Notes: generated by a model from the sequence alone, not told the origin. DNA of 64,000 bases from Mesorhizobium sp. WSM3626 (GCF_000513935.1 NZ_AZUY01000022.1:21627-85626), one strand, 5' to 3'; positions 34,112 through 44,133 are shown, counted from the stretch's first letter. Numbers and translations are program-made.

Positions 34112-35233
34112 TCAAGCGAACCGAGCCGGCCGGAAATTGGCCAGCAACGGGTGTTCATTTCCGGTGGCGATCTCGCCTGCAAGCAGTTCTCCGGCGATCA
34201 GCCCGAGCGTCGCGCCGCTGTGACTGAAGGCAACGTAATATCCCTCAATGTCGTTCAGCCGGCCGAGAACGGGCTCGCCATCGCCCGGGATCGGCTTGGG
34301 GCCGACCCCGTAGCTTTCCAACTCCAGCTTCGGATTGCCCTCAAGCACCTTCGAGGCTTCTTCGAGGAGCCCCTGAAGGGTCGAAGCCTTCACTCCATAA
34401 GTGCCGTCGGAATTGACGATTACCTCTTCTTCGGACCACGCGGAATCGAGTGCGAGAGCTCCGTTTGGCGTCGGGCGCACGGCAACTCGCGGCGTGTTGA
34501 GGACCGCCCGAAGTGGCAGAGCGGCAGGCTTGGTCCTGACCAGCAATGCGATCGGCGTTCCGTCCGGAATGTGCTGGCCGGTTTGCGCCACCGTGCGCGG
34601 CACCTCGCTGCCCGTCGCCAAAAGGACTGCGTCAGCAGCAAATGTGGCGCCCGTCGCTGTGCTGACACCAGTGACGCGCCCATCGGCGACTGTCACCGTT
34701 GCGCGCCCGGCGTCGGTGACGAGCTGACCGCCCCGCCCTACGAATTCCGCCACAAGCAGTTTGATCAACGCCGGCAGATCGACCCAGCCCTCACCCGGGT
34801 TGAAGATCGCCCCCTGGGGCGTGACGGCGTTTACCGCGACGCCGGGCGTGGCTGAAGGGATGTCGCCTGCGCGCAAATGCCGTGCGTCATATCCGAGGCT
34901 CTTTTCATGGGCGAAAGCTTCCATGATCTCATTCGAGACGTCGTCGGCATCCCAAGTCAACCCGCCGTCGAAACGCAGCCAGGCAGCATCCGGGTATTTT
35001 GCCGACAAGGTCCGGTAGCGGTCTATACCGACCATGCGCAGCCGATGATACTCAGCCGAACGCACACGTGCGGAGTTGAGCCAGGCGAGCGAGCGTCCGG
35101 ACGCTCCACTGGCCAGCGGTCCGTCGTTGACGAGGATGGTTTCGATGCCGAGCCGCGAGAGATGAAGCGCGGACGAGACGCCGAAAATGCCGCCGCCGAC
35201 AACGACAACTTTTGAGACCAGGTGTGTAGGCAT
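34112..35233 (-). CDS. FAD-dependent oxidoreductase, SocC-like
   Basis: 373 residues. An N-terminal Rossmann motif VVVVGGGIFGVSSALHLSRLG near residues 9-29 and the C-terminal FSHSGATLGLIAGELLAGE near 335 identify a DAO-type flavoprotein. It is downstream of a polar amino acid ABC system. In Agrobacterium, SocC is an oxidoreductase for deoxyfructosyl glutamine and SocA/SocB carry it in. The soc-like reading rests on the neighbours, and the substrate is not shown by sequence. Confidence 0.75.
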   Translation of the reverse strand: MPTHLVSKVVVVGGGIFGVSSALHLSRLGIETILVNDGPLASGASGRSLAWLNSARVRSAEYHRLRMVGIDRYRTLSAKYPDAAWLRFDGGLTWDADDVSNEIMEAFAHEKSLGYDARHLRAGDIPSATPGVAVNAVTPQGAIFNPGEGWVDLPALIKLLVAEFVGRGGQLVTDAGRATVTVADGRVTGVSTATGATFAADAVLLATGSEVPRTVAQTGQHIPDGTPIALLVRTKPAALPLRAVLNTPRVAVRPTPNGALALDSAWSEEEVIVNSDGTYGVKASTLQGLLEEASKVLEGNPKLELESYGVGPKPIPGDGEPVLGRLNDIEGYYVAFSHSGATLGLIAGELLAGEIATGNEHPLLANFRPARFA

Positions 35234-35304
35234 GGAATATTCTTTCGCTGTGGAGAATGAACGGTGTGAGCGGACCGGGTCGCCCTGGTTTCTTCGGCTT
35301 CAGA

Positions 35305-36834
35305 TCAAAGCACTTCGTCCAGGAAGTGCTTTAGACGCGAGCTCTTGGGGGTGTCGAAAACCGCTGCCGGCGGGCCACCCTCAACGACGCGGCCTTCGTC
35401 CATGAAAATGACCTGGTCCGCGACCTTGCGGGCAAAGCCCATTTCATGGGTCACGACGACCATCGTCATGCCGCGCTGACCGAGGTCCGCCATCAAGTTG
35501 AGCACGCCTTTGACCAGTTCGGGATCGAGGGCGCTGGTCACTTCATCAAACAGGATGACCTCCGGATCCATTGCAAGCGCGCGGGCGATTGCCACACGCT
35601 GCTGCTGACCGCCGGAAAGACTGCCGGGGCGATGGTGTTTGCGAGCAGCAAGGCCGACATCGGCAAGACGTGCCTCGGCGATGCGTTCGGCTTCCTGAGC
35701 CGGAATGCCCTTGACCTTGGTCAGCGACAGCGTGACGTTTTCAAGGGCGGTGTGATCCGGGAAAAGATTGAATTGTTGAAACACCATGCCGACGCGCCGC
35801 CGCAGCTTCTCGGGTTTCATAGCCAAGATGCTCGCCCCATCGAGCAACACATCGCCGCCCTTGGGTTCGACCAGACGATTAAGGCAACGCAACAGGGTCG
35901 ACTTGCCTGAACCCGAGGGACCGATGATGCAGGTGACTGTGCCTGGCTTGACCGTCAGGCTGACGCTCTTGAGGACGTCGAGCTCTCCATAGGCCATATC
36001 CAGATTGCTGACGACGAGGCTGCCGCCCTTGAACAGGGGACGCGCCGAACCTGCGTCTGAAGTTGGACCGCTGGCGGCGCCTTCCAGTTCGCTCACCTCG
36101 GCCAGGCCACTTGTGACCACGCCAGCTTTTTGCTTTCCCGTCCGCAGCCGGTTGTCGATGTGATTGACCACATGGGTTAACGGCACGGTTATGACCAGAT
36201 AGAAGACGCCCGCCAGCAGCAATGGTGACAGATTTCCGGTGACCACCGCCTGATCCTGACCGACACGGAAAATTTCGCGCTCCGATGCGAGCAGGCCGAG
36301 AAAATAGACGAGGCTCGAATCTTTGACGTTGCCTATGAACTGGTTGACCAGGGCCGGCAGGACGCGCCGGATGCCTTGAGGGACCACGATCAGGCGCATG
36401 GCTTGGCCGTAGCTCATGCTGAGCGCCCTGCAGGCCTCCATTTGGCCGCGCTCCACGCTCTGGATGCCCGAGCGGAAGATCTCGCCGATATAAGCGCCAG
36501 CGATCAAGCTGAGCGCAAGAATGCCAAGCGGATAGGGCGAAGGGCCGAAGATTTCGCGGCCGATACGGGCAAAACCCTGGCCGATCAGCAGGATCGTGAC
36601 GATCGCCGGAAGCCCGCGGAAGACATCCGTATAGATTCGGGCCGGAATGCGCAGCCAACGCGATTGCGAAATGCCCATGATCGCCAGGACCATGCCTATC
36701 GCCACGCCGAGCACCGTTGAGGCGGCCGCAAGGATCAAGGTGTTTTTCAAACCGATGGTGATCATGCTCGGCAGCACGTCAGCCATGGCCTGCCAGTCGA
36801 GAAAACTGCGACGCAGGTTTTCAAGCCAGTTCAT
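35305..36834 (-). CDS. Fused ABC permease-ATPase, SocB-like
   Basis: 509 residues. Residues about 1-230 are an amino-acid type (PAAT) permease with [16 protein letters not shown] and [16 protein letters not shown]. Residues about 265-509 are its ATPase, with Walker [14 protein letters not shown] near 300, signature [15 protein letters not shown] near 402 and Walker [15 protein letters not shown] near 423. The fusion is the form known for SocB in Rhizobiaceae. A heterologous binding protein (36927-37769) lies upstream on the same strand. Confidence 0.85.
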   Translation of the reverse strand: MNWLENLRRSFLDWQAMADVLPSMITIGLKNTLILAAASTVLGVAIGMVLAIMGISQSRWLRIPARIYTDVFRGLPAIVTILLIGQGFARIGREIFGPSPYPLGILALSLIAGAYIGEIFRSGIQSVERGQMEACRALSMSYGQAMRLIVVPQGIRRVLPALVNQFIGNVKDSSLVYFLGLLASEREIFRVGQDQAVVTGNLSPLLLAGVFYLVITVPLTHVVNHIDNRLRTGKQKAGVVTSGLAEVSELEGAASGPTSDAGSARPLFKGGSLVVSNLDMAYGELDVLKSVSLTVKPGTVTCIIGPSGSGKSTLLRCLNRLVEPKGGDVLLDGASILAMKPEKLRRRVGMVFQQFNLFPDHTALENVTLSLTKVKGIPAQEAERIAEARLADVGLAARKHHRPGSLSGGQQQRVAIARALAMDPEVILFDEVTSALDPELVKGVLNLMADLGQRGMTMVVVTHEMGFARKVADQVIFMDEGRVVEGGPPAAVFDTPKSSRLKHFLDEVL

Positions 36835-36926
36835 TCGGTCCCTTTCTCATTGCGCTGTGATGCGAACCCATCGGAGTGCGGCCAGTAGGTTTCCAGCCGC
36901 CGGCCCGGAGGCGGCGGCTGGGGCGG

Positions 36927-37769
36927 TCACTTCTTGGGGAGATACTGATCGGGCATTGGCGAACCGGGGAACCACTTTTCATGAAGTGTCTTCCACGTGC
37001 CGTCCTGCATGGCTGCATGTAGGGCGGTGTTCAGCGCGTTGCGCAGCTTGTCGTTGCCTTTGCGAATGACGAAGCCTGCCGGCGCGTCGAACGACGGAAT
37101 ATTGACTGCAATCTTCAGCTCCGGGTAGCGCTGGCCATAGTCCTTGGCCGCCTCGTAATCGAGAAAATGAGCCTCTACCGTGCCGTTGTTGAGCGCCGAG
37201 ACGGCCGAGTTGTTGTCGGGGAATTTGACCAGATCGGTTCCGACGAAATTCTTCGCAGCATAGATCTCCTGCAGCGTGCCCTGCACGACGCCAAGACGCT
37301 TGCCCTTGAGCCCGTCAGCCGATGTGATCGTCTTGTCGGCGGTCAGGACCGACAGGTAGCCGGCGAGATAGCCGTCCGAAAAATCAACGGTCTTCTTTCT
37401 AGCTTCCGTCGTGCCGATCGCAGCCACCGCGACGTCGAAGCGCCCATTGGCAACCGACGGCATCAGGGCCGAAAATTCCTGGCCGGTGAAGATTACCTGA
37501 TCCGGTTTGAAGCCAAGTCGGCTCGCCACATTCCGGAACAGTTCAATGTCAAAACCCGTGAAAGTGCCATCGGACTGGGTAAAGGCGTAGGGCTTCGCAT
37601 CGCCCATCGTGCCAACGCTGATGACGTTGGCATCGATAAGGCCGTAGGGATTATCTTCCGCCGCTTTGGCGTGCGAACCAAAAGCTGCTCCGACACACGT
37701 AATTGTAAGTGCCAATGCCCTCGCCCGGGCCGGCGACATCAGCCATTTGAGAATTCTGAACTTGCTCAC
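36927..37769 (-). CDS. Amino-acid ABC solute-binding protein, SocA-like
   Basis: 280 residues with a signal peptide (about 1-36, to SHAKA). The family 3 binding fold is clear: [24 protein letters not shown] near 60, [19 protein letters not shown] near 112, [15 protein letters not shown] near 148. It likely binds an amino acid or a fructosyl amino acid and feeds the fused permease-ATPase. Its promoter region, with paired palindromes, is shared with the divergent LacI regulator. Confidence 0.85.
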   Translation of the reverse strand: MSKFRILKWLMSPARARALALTITCVGAAFGSHAKAAEDNPYGLIDANVISVGTMGDAKPYAFTQSDGTFTGFDIELFRNVASRLGFKPDQVIFTGQEFSALMPSVANGRFDVAVAAIGTTEARKKTVDFSDGYLAGYLSVLTADKTITSADGLKGKRLGVVQGTLQEIYAAKNFVGTDLVKFPDNNSAVSALNNGTVEAHFLDYEAAKDYGQRYPELKIAVNIPSFDAPAGFVIRKGNDKLRNALNTALHAAMQDGTWKTLHEKWFPGSPMPDQYLPKK

Positions 37770-37866
37770 GTCTTCTCTCCACTCTGAAGGTCTGTTCTTG
37801 TTGGGCCGCCTTTCAGTCGCCTCGGCTCTGGCAAGCGGCCTCTCGCGGTGTAGTGCTCCCGCAAAA

Positions 37867-37898
37867 GAGACCGGTTTCTACATGCTGAGACCGGTCTC
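37867..37898. promoter_or_regulatory. Two tandem 12-bp palindromic operator candidates
   Basis: GAGACCGGTTTC (37867-37878) and GAGACCGGTCTC (37887-37898) are two copies of the same site, 20 bp apart centre to centre, i.e. about two helical turns. The second is a perfect palindrome. They also form one large dyad. They lie between the divergent socA-like gene and the LacI regulator, so the regulator probably binds both. Confidence 0.75.
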
Positions 37899-37956
37899 TT
37901 TTGTAAGACTATCGACCGATTGACCTCCCGTCAACATTTCTTGTAGTCGTTATCCG

Positions 37957-39033
37957 ATGACGAAAGCCCCCTCCAGAGCTCGACCCAAAACGGTCGCCGA
38001 CGTTGCCCGAGCGGCAAACGTTTCGAAAGCGACGGCCGCCCGCGTGCTGGGCGGGTATGGCGTCGTCAGCGACACAGTCCGTGCCAGTGTCACGGCAGCC
38101 GCCAAGGCTCTCGATTACCGACCGAACGAACTCGCCCGCAGCATGACGACCGGCAGGTCGGACATCATTGGGGTGGTCGTCGGCGATATCGAGAATCCGT
38201 TCTTCAGTCTCGCCGTCCGAGGCATCAGCGATGCGGCGAAAGCGGCCGGCTTCAATGTCATTCTGGCGAATTCCGGCGAGAAGATCGAAGCGGAAAAGGC
38301 CGCTGTACGGCTACTGATCGGCAAGCGCGTCGACGGGCTGATTGTGACGCCTTCGGAGTCACGCGACATCACCCATCTGCGCGACATCCATCGATCCGGC
38401 CGGCCGCTTGCTCTGCTTGACCGAGCCCTGCCCGAGCTCGATGTCGACACTGTCACTGTTGACGATCGCGAGGCCGCCATACGGGCGACGCGAGTGCTGA
38501 TAGACGCAGGCCATCGCAACATCGCCTATGTCACCGCGGTGGAAGGCAACGGCCACGAATACTTCGATCTGCGGCAAATCTACACGTCCTCGGTCCGGGA
38601 GCGCATCGATGGCTTCCTCGCCGCTTGCAGGGACGCCGGAATCGATCGACCTGAGCGCCACGTCCGGCTCGGCGCGACAAGCTTCGAAGCGACACGCAGG
38701 CTGGCGGACGAACTTCTTTCCGGTTCTGAACGACCTACGGCGATCCTTGCCTCCGACAGTGTGATTGCGCTGGAAATCCTCAGGGCTATTCGTCAACGCG
38801 GCATGAGGATTCCCGACGACATTTCGTTGATCACCTTTCATGATGCGGATTGGACCGGTGTGACAACTCCGCCGATCACCGTCGTAGACCAGCCGGTCTA
38901 TGCACTTGGCCACACTGTCGCGGAACTGCTCATTCGCCGCCTGAAAGGCGATATTAAACCACCGGAAAGGCTGGTCCTGCGGACCGCCATCATCAACAGA
39001 GGTTCCGTGGGTCCACCACCTGTCAGGTGGTGA
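37957..39033 (+). CDS. LacI-family regulator, SocR-like
   Basis: 358 residues. A LacI helix-turn-helix (KTVADVARAANVSKATAARVLGGYG, residues about 10-34) is followed by a ligand domain (GVVVGDIENPFFSLAVRG near 68, LIGKRVDGLIVTPSESRDI near 114, DSVIALEILRAIRQRGMRIPDDISLITF near 270). Both this regulator and the one at 32928 have the unusual SxATAARxL recognition helix. It is divergent from the binding-protein gene and likely represses the soc-like operon. Confidence 0.8.
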   Translation: MTKAPSRARPKTVADVARAANVSKATAARVLGGYGVVSDTVRASVTAAAKALDYRPNELARSMTTGRSDIIGVVVGDIENPFFSLAVRGISDAAKAAGFNVILANSGEKIEAEKAAVRLLIGKRVDGLIVTPSESRDITHLRDIHRSGRPLALLDRALPELDVDTVTVDDREAAIRATRVLIDAGHRNIAYVTAVEGNGHEYFDLRQIYTSSVRERIDGFLAACRDAGIDRPERHVRLGATSFEATRRLADELLSGSERPTAILASDSVIALEILRAIRQRGMRIPDDISLITFHDADWTGVTTPPITVVDQPVYALGHTVAELLIRRLKGDIKPPERLVLRTAIINRGSVGPPPVRW

Positions 39034-39049
39034 TCTCGTTGGAGATCAC
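39014..39049. repeat. Two hairpins after the LacI gene
   Basis: CACCACCTG/CAGGTGGTG (39014-39032) overlaps the LacI stop, and GTGATCTC/GAGATCAC with loop GTTG (39030-39049) follows it. The two share bases. No T-tract, so it is possibly a weak terminator or mRNA-stabilising element. Confidence 0.45.
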
Positions 39050-39153
39050 GCCCACCAGGCCAAGCCGGCGCTCGGGAATGGCGAGGTCAACAAACGCTCG
39101 GCGTCCCGGTGGTGACCTTGGCCTCAAATTGCAACTTGGATAAGGTTCGTGGC

Positions 39154-39537
39154 ATGCTGGATGCCATTCACCACGTTGCGCTGATCTGCACCGACTACGA
39201 TCGGTCGCGACGGTTCTATGTCGAACTCCTGGGCCTCGATCTGATCCGGGAGGTTTATCGGGAGGAGCGGCAGTCATGGAAAGCGGATCTGCGGATCGGG
39301 TCTGTCCAGCTGGAATTGTTCTCCTTCCCTGCGCCAGTGATGCGGCCGTCCCATCCGGAGGCGACAGGTCTGAGACATCTGGCATTTGCCGTTGCCAATC
39401 TTGACCCCGTAATTCACCGCCTGGAAAGCGCCGGCGTTGCCGTTGAGCCAATCCGGATCGACCAATATACCGGGCAACGATTTACCTTTTTCAACGACCC
39501 GGATCGATTGCCGCTGGAACTCTACGAGGCGCTATAA
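39154..39537 (+). CDS. VOC-family (glyoxalase-like) protein
   Basis: 127 residues from ATG 39154. The vicinal oxygen chelate fold has paired metal-ligand positions: His in AIHHVALICTDYDRSR near residue 7, Glu in VQLELFSF near 52, His in GLRHLAFAV near 72, and Glu in PLELYEAL near 123. The closest form is the YaeR type. It could detoxify methylglyoxal or another dicarbonyl arising from Amadori compounds, but this is inference. It lies between the LacI regulator and the T4SS block. Confidence 0.8.
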   Translation: MLDAIHHVALICTDYDRSRRFYVELLGLDLIREVYREERQSWKADLRIGSVQLELFSFPAPVMRPSHPEATGLRHLAFAVANLDPVIHRLESAGVAVEPIRIDQYTGQRFTFFNDPDRLPLELYEAL

Positions 39538-39933
39538 AGGTCCGCTCTCGTTGCTACGCGTGGAGGCGCGAACGCCGAAATCAGCCAACCCGGGTTAGAT
39601 CGAGAGGCTCCGCCGCTTGTCAACAGGCCGGGCGCTCTGCGCCTTGTTCACGCAACCGGGGCGCCAATCTCTGGTCCCAAAAGGTGCCGTGTCGTCTCGA
39701 CGCAATCGCAAAGGATCCGCTGCAATGTGAACGGCGGTGGGCCGTTCTGATCAAAAAAATGGCTAGCAGCAGAATCGGGCATTGAGCAATCCCAGGTCCT
39801 GCCGTGCCGGGCCGGAGGCGCGACCCTTTGACGTATTCGTCCTCTGCTTTAAGATTTTATGAATCGGCGATTGAGCTGTGCTGCAGGTCCGATCACTGCC
39901 AATCTTCATCAGTCAGATCGCTTGGCCGTGCCG
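39538..39933. other. Gene-free stretch between cargo and T4SS
   Basis: No convincing gene. A 7-bp hairpin GAACGGC/GCCGTTC (39729-39747) is followed by an A-tract, which does not make a terminator on either strand. It may be the edge of the cargo insertion. Confidence 0.4.
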
Positions 39934-41925
39934 TTACAAAGCTCGTGCCGCTGTTGATGCGGCCTGACTACATGCATCGTCTTCCTGCCCGGTTGGATCG
40001 TCAGGGACGATTTCATCGAAAATGGCGGACCAATTCCACTTTGTCTTGCCGACTGAATCTTCCGATGCCATGGTCGTCAGACGTTTGAGTTTTCGTGCCG
40101 CAGAGCCAAAACGAGCTTCTATCGCGGCTCCGGAAGGGGGCGCAGCTTCGACCGGATTGTTCTCGTGTCCAGCGTCCTGCGGATGGGCCGTGCTGAGCGC
40201 TGGGGCAGGATGATCTTCGGAGGCGCCTGACCTGGAAGAATAGACGTCTGTGAGTGCAGGTATCGCAGCCCGCGGCAGCAGTTCCGCCGCCGGAACATCG
40301 GGGGGATTGGACTGTGAGAACCGCTCCATTGCCTTGAAAGGAGCCATCGCAAAAAAGCGCAACTTGTCTGCCAGAATAGGCCCCTGCCCTTCTACCAGGA
40401 TGATCATCTTATCGGCGGGCATTTGCCTGACCTCCTGCGGCATCATCAGGTCGCGTTCGCGCACCTGTTCGACTTTGGTGCGGCGATGCAGCCCCATCAG
40501 TTCGATCGTTCGGGACTCTGTCGTGTAGCGCACTGTCTTCTTACCCAGCCCCCTTGAAACGCTCTCGGCCGTGACCTGATCGTTGGCGCCGAGCACAAGC
40601 TGATAACCGCAATTGCCCATAAGCGAATGGCGGGCGGTTTCGCCGTAGATCTCATCGAAGTTCTTGATGTCCTGGATGATGAAGGCCATCTTTATGTTGT
40701 AGCCGGCCACATAGGGAAGCTTGCTGGTGATCTCCGTGACCTTTCTCAGCTGCCGAAACTCGTCCAGCAGAAAGTAGATGGGCAGCGAGTTCGGCTCCTG
40801 CCTGAGCAGCAGCGTGTCGAGCGTCTGTTGCACAAAAAGCGATAGCAACGGCTTCAGCATCGCCACGTCGGTGATGTTGGGCGCCAGATAGATCGAGATC
40901 GGCCGATGCTTCAGCGCACGAAGATCCATGTCGGTGACGTTGGTGGCGGCGACCACGCGCTCGTTGCGAAAGGGCCGCAGAGCCTTCTGCACGTCGAGCA
41001 GCGCGGAGGCGGCGGCGCGCTCCGACAGCGCGATATAGGCGTTGAAGCTTTCGAGCGTGAAACGCGACAGGTTCGGCTCCTTTTCCTTAATGAGGGTCAT
41101 CAGGGCCTGGAGATCGACGCCGCTGTTGAAGAATGAAGTCACCTCGCCAAGATCGCGGCGGCCGCGGTAGAAGTCGCTCTCGTTCACGTAGCTGATGGCG
41201 CCAGCCAGTACCAGCTGTGCGGTCGCCTGCCAGATCGCGTTCTCGGAATCGGCACTCTCCGGGACGAGAATGCTCGCTATGTTGAGGATGTCCGTTGTGC
41301 GATCGCCCCGGTCGGGCCGGATGAAGTCGAGCGGATTGTAACGATGTGTTCTTTCGCTACCCGGGGCAAACAGGAACACCTGGTTTCCTTTTGCCTTGCG
41401 ATACCCCGCCGTGGAACGGAAGATTTCGCCCTTGAGGTCGGTCACGATCATCGACCCCTGGTGGGTGAGTGCATTTGGAATGACGTAGCCGGTTCCCTTC
41501 CCCGAGCGCGTCGGACCGATCACCAGATGGTGGCGCTCGTCATGAACGCGAAGCACATGGCGGCCGTAGCGCCCCAGAATGTGTCCGTGGCGCCGGAACC
41601 ACCGGCCACGCCGTAGCGAAGTCGCGTTTTGAAAACGAGCATTGCCAAGCGGTTCAGAAACACGTTTCAAACCGAGATAGCAGATCGCTGCGGCGACAAG
41701 GATCGAGACTGCGGCTGCGCACAGACTGATCCGCTGCAAGACGGCATTATGTGGGTAACGGGCAAGCTGCTGGAGTGCCGCGAACGGATTGGTTGTTGCC
41801 GTGACCTGCAGGATACGGCCGTCTCCGTACAGCAGCTGTAGCGACAGGCCGTAGACAAGCAGCCAGACGACAAAGCCAATCGCGAGGCAGAAAACGAGAT
41901 AGGCGATGCGCAGCGTGCCAGTCAT
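39934..41925 (-). CDS. virD4: VirD4-like type IV coupling protein
   Basis: 663 residues. Two N-terminal membrane helices lie at about 7-32 and 65-88. The ATPase follows with Walker A GPTRSGKGTG near 136 and Walker B LPIYFLLDEFRQL near 382. The C-terminal tail is Ala/Pro-rich. It joins the relaxosome to the T4SS channel. Its start overlaps the virB11 stop (ATGA). Confidence 0.9.
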   Translation of the reverse strand: MTGTLRIAYLVFCLAIGFVVWLLVYGLSLQLLYGDGRILQVTATTNPFAALQQLARYPHNAVLQRISLCAAAVSILVAAAICYLGLKRVSEPLGNARFQNATSLRRGRWFRRHGHILGRYGRHVLRVHDERHHLVIGPTRSGKGTGYVIPNALTHQGSMIVTDLKGEIFRSTAGYRKAKGNQVFLFAPGSERTHRYNPLDFIRPDRGDRTTDILNIASILVPESADSENAIWQATAQLVLAGAISYVNESDFYRGRRDLGEVTSFFNSGVDLQALMTLIKEKEPNLSRFTLESFNAYIALSERAAASALLDVQKALRPFRNERVVAATNVTDMDLRALKHRPISIYLAPNITDVAMLKPLLSLFVQQTLDTLLLRQEPNSLPIYFLLDEFRQLRKVTEITSKLPYVAGYNIKMAFIIQDIKNFDEIYGETARHSLMGNCGYQLVLGANDQVTAESVSRGLGKKTVRYTTESRTIELMGLHRRTKVEQVRERDLMMPQEVRQMPADKMIILVEGQGPILADKLRFFAMAPFKAMERFSQSNPPDVPAAELLPRAAIPALTDVYSSRSGASEDHPAPALSTAHPQDAGHENNPVEAAPPSGAAIEARFGSAARKLKRLTTMASEDSVGKTKWNWSAIFDEIVPDDPTGQEDDACSQAASTAARAL

Positions 41926-42941
41926 GATCGGTTCATTTTGGAGAAATAGATTTCCGACACGCCGCGCCGTCCGCCATCGCGCCTCAGCTGGACGACGATC
42001 GGGATGACGCTGCGAATGTAGGAGATAAGGTCGGCCTTTGAGTAAGCTGCCGACACTCCCGATTGCATCACCATCATGGCGAGCTGCTCATAGGCCCCGC
42101 CAGGCGTGTCGGCGTGGACTGTTGACATCGAGCCTGGATGGCCCGTGTTGATGGCACGCAAGAACGAGAACGCCTCGACTCCCCTCACCTCGCCAACGAA
42201 CAGCCGGTCCGGGCGCATGCGCAGCGATGCCTCGAGCAGGTTCTGGATCGTGACATTCGCCGTGCCCTGATCGCCTTTGGATGAAAGCAGGTGAACGGTG
42301 TTGCGCTGTGGAGGAAACAGCTCGCGCGTGTCTTCCAGCGTGATCAGGCGCTCGCGCTCGTGAATGGCCTTGAGGCAGGCGTTCATGAATGTGGTCTTGC
42401 CGCTCGAAGTGCCACCACTGATCAGGATGGAGACGCGGCCGAGAATGGCGGTACGGACAAAGCCATAGGCGTCGTCCTTGCGCAAGAGCTCTATCAAGCC
42501 GCGATCGGCATCGTTCATGCCGCTGATCGCAACCGAAACCTTATCGAATGCGCCGGCGTTGCGATAATCCTCAAGCGTGAACTGGCCCACGACTTGTTTG
42601 CGGATTGAAACCGCGCCCCCCTGGGGCGCTGCCGGCGGCAGCACGAACTGGATTCGCTCTCCGGTGGGAAGTGCTGCGCTGAGGATCGGATTGGCGGGAC
42701 CGATAAACTGATTGGTGGCGGCCGCTACCCGTTCACCCATGTGGACGATCTCGGAGGCGGTGAGGTTTGGAACATGATGGTATTCCATGTGGTCGGCACC
42801 AAGCCGCTCGACATAGACATGGCCAGGTTTGTTGATCGAGATCTCCACGACTTGTGGATCTGTCAGCAGCGGCTTGAGCGGTTCGAGAGACCGGTCAAGG
42901 AAATAGTGCCGGTCATTGGGGTCAGTTGAAGCCGCGCTCAT
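41922..42941 (-). CDS. virB11: VirB11-like ATPase
   Basis: 339 residues from ATG 42941 (GGAGG 9 bases upstream, inside virB10). A Walker A GGTSSGKTTFMNA near 175 and the VirB11 Asp and His boxes (ITLEDTRELFP near 200, MSTVHADTPGGAYEQ near 275) are visible. A hexameric traffic ATPase at the inner membrane, it powers pilus assembly and substrate passage. An alternative start at 42980 adds 13 residues. Confidence 0.9.
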   Translation of the reverse strand: MSAASTDPNDRHYFLDRSLEPLKPLLTDPQVVEISINKPGHVYVERLGADHMEYHHVPNLTASEIVHMGERVAAATNQFIGPANPILSAALPTGERIQFVLPPAAPQGGAVSIRKQVVGQFTLEDYRNAGAFDKVSVAISGMNDADRGLIELLRKDDAYGFVRTAILGRVSILISGGTSSGKTTFMNACLKAIHERERLITLEDTRELFPPQRNTVHLLSSKGDQGTANVTIQNLLEASLRMRPDRLFVGEVRGVEAFSFLRAINTGHPGSMSTVHADTPGGAYEQLAMMVMQSGVSAAYSKADLISYIRSVIPIVVQLRRDGGRRGVSEIYFSKMNRS

Positions 42942-44133
42942 GGCGAATTTCCTCCAATGCCTCTGCGACCGGGTCATCATAGATGGCGGAAAAATCGAGG
43001 TCCTGGCGCACGAAAACGAAAATCCGCTCGCCTTGCGGCACGCTGATCGTGGGCGGGATTTTCAGGCTCTCGCCAAGCGCCTGATTGGCCATGTCCGAGA
43101 ACGTCTGGGCGATGGTCGAGCGTGCGATATCCTCGGCGCGCTTTGCCTCGTCGCTGCCGCCGGTAGCGGCCTGGCTACCATAGCCGGTCAGATAGCTGGC
43201 GCCGCCGCCCACGATGGAAAGCAGGATGGCCGCACCGAAGCGCTCCCGAAACTTGGTGTCAACGCGGCCGGTAAGCCCGGAGCGACCAAGACTGTCGGCG
43301 CCGATGGAGTTCAGGCGGACACTGACACCGTCATCGCGAAGCAATCGCGTCCAGATGACGAAGATCCGCCTCTGGCCGCGGGTGATTTCGGACTGGTATT
43401 CGCCGATCAGCCGCGTGCCAGTCGGGATAAGAAGGCGCCGGCCGTCGAACGAATAGACGTCATCGGCGACGATGGCGCGGATCTGACCCGGAAGGTCGCT
43501 GACGATCGCCGTCTCGAGAATGCCGCGAATGAGCGTGCCTTCCCCAATCAAAGCATCGATGCGGGCGATCTTCGTGGCCCGGGCCGAGCGATCGCCGATG
43601 CTGGCCGCTGCCGAGAGGAACTTGCTGTTGCGGTCTTCGCCGGCAACGGCGCGCGTCTGCATGTTCTCGGTCGCCGCGCCTTTGTCTTCCTCGATGGAAC
43701 CCTTCTCGTCGAAGACGATCATTTTGGAACGAAAGCGTTTGGGAAACTCATCGTCGGGGGCTGCGGCACGTTCAGGAGCAGACAAAGGCGCTGGCGGCGG
43801 CGGAACTTCAAAAGGCGTCGCCTCAGGACTTGGCCCTGCTGCGGGCGGTGGCGGCGGCAATTCGATCACTTCGGGCGCGGTGGGCTTGGCGGGCTGTTCT
43901 CGCTCACGCATGAACGAAGGCGGCCGGAAACCCGTGGTCGAGAATTCCTCGTCGCCAGTAGGCGCGTGGCCCTGCGACGGTTGACGCCCAGCCAAGGTAA
44001 AATAGCCCGCGACAAGGCCCAAAAGGATCAGGCCGACGCCACCGGCAAGGTGCTTGCGCCGCATGGAGCGATCGGCAACAGCGGGATCGTCATTGCCGGC
44101 CAAAGCCTCTAGTTCGGCACTTCGCTGGATCAA
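42922..44133 (-). CDS. virB10: VirB10-like core-complex protein
   Basis: 403 residues from a TTG at 44133, which overlaps the virB9 stop and has GGAGG 8 bases upstream. The first ATG would be 26 codons later and would lose most of the cytoplasmic part. A single membrane helix lies near residues 31-47 (AGGVGLILLGLVAGYF), then a long Pro-rich periplasmic linker, and the TrbI/VirB10 beta-barrel domain (IPTGTRLIGEYQSEI near 240). It spans both membranes. Confidence 0.85.
   Translation of the reverse strand: MIQRSAELEALAGNDDPAVADRSMRRKHLAGGVGLILLGLVAGYFTLAGRQPSQGHAPTGDEEFSTTGFRPPSFMREREQPAKPTAPEVIELPPPPPAAGPSPEATPFEVPPPPAPLSAPERAAAPDDEFPKRFRSKMIVFDEKGSIEEDKGAATENMQTRAVAGEDRNSKFLSAAASIGDRSARATKIARIDALIGEGTLIRGILETAIVSDLPGQIRAIVADDVYSFDGRRLLIPTGTRLIGEYQSEITRGQRRIFVIWTRLLRDDGVSVRLNSIGADSLGRSGLTGRVDTKFRERFGAAILLSIVGGGASYLTGYGSQAATGGSDEAKRAEDIARSTIAQTFSDMANQALGESLKIPPTISVPQGERIFVFVRQDLDFSAIYDDPVAEALEEIRHERGFN

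Noticed and set aside
42916..44112. 398-codon plus-strand frame opposite virB10
   Set aside because: Antisense shadow; its composition is unlike protein and VirB10 is clear on the other strand.
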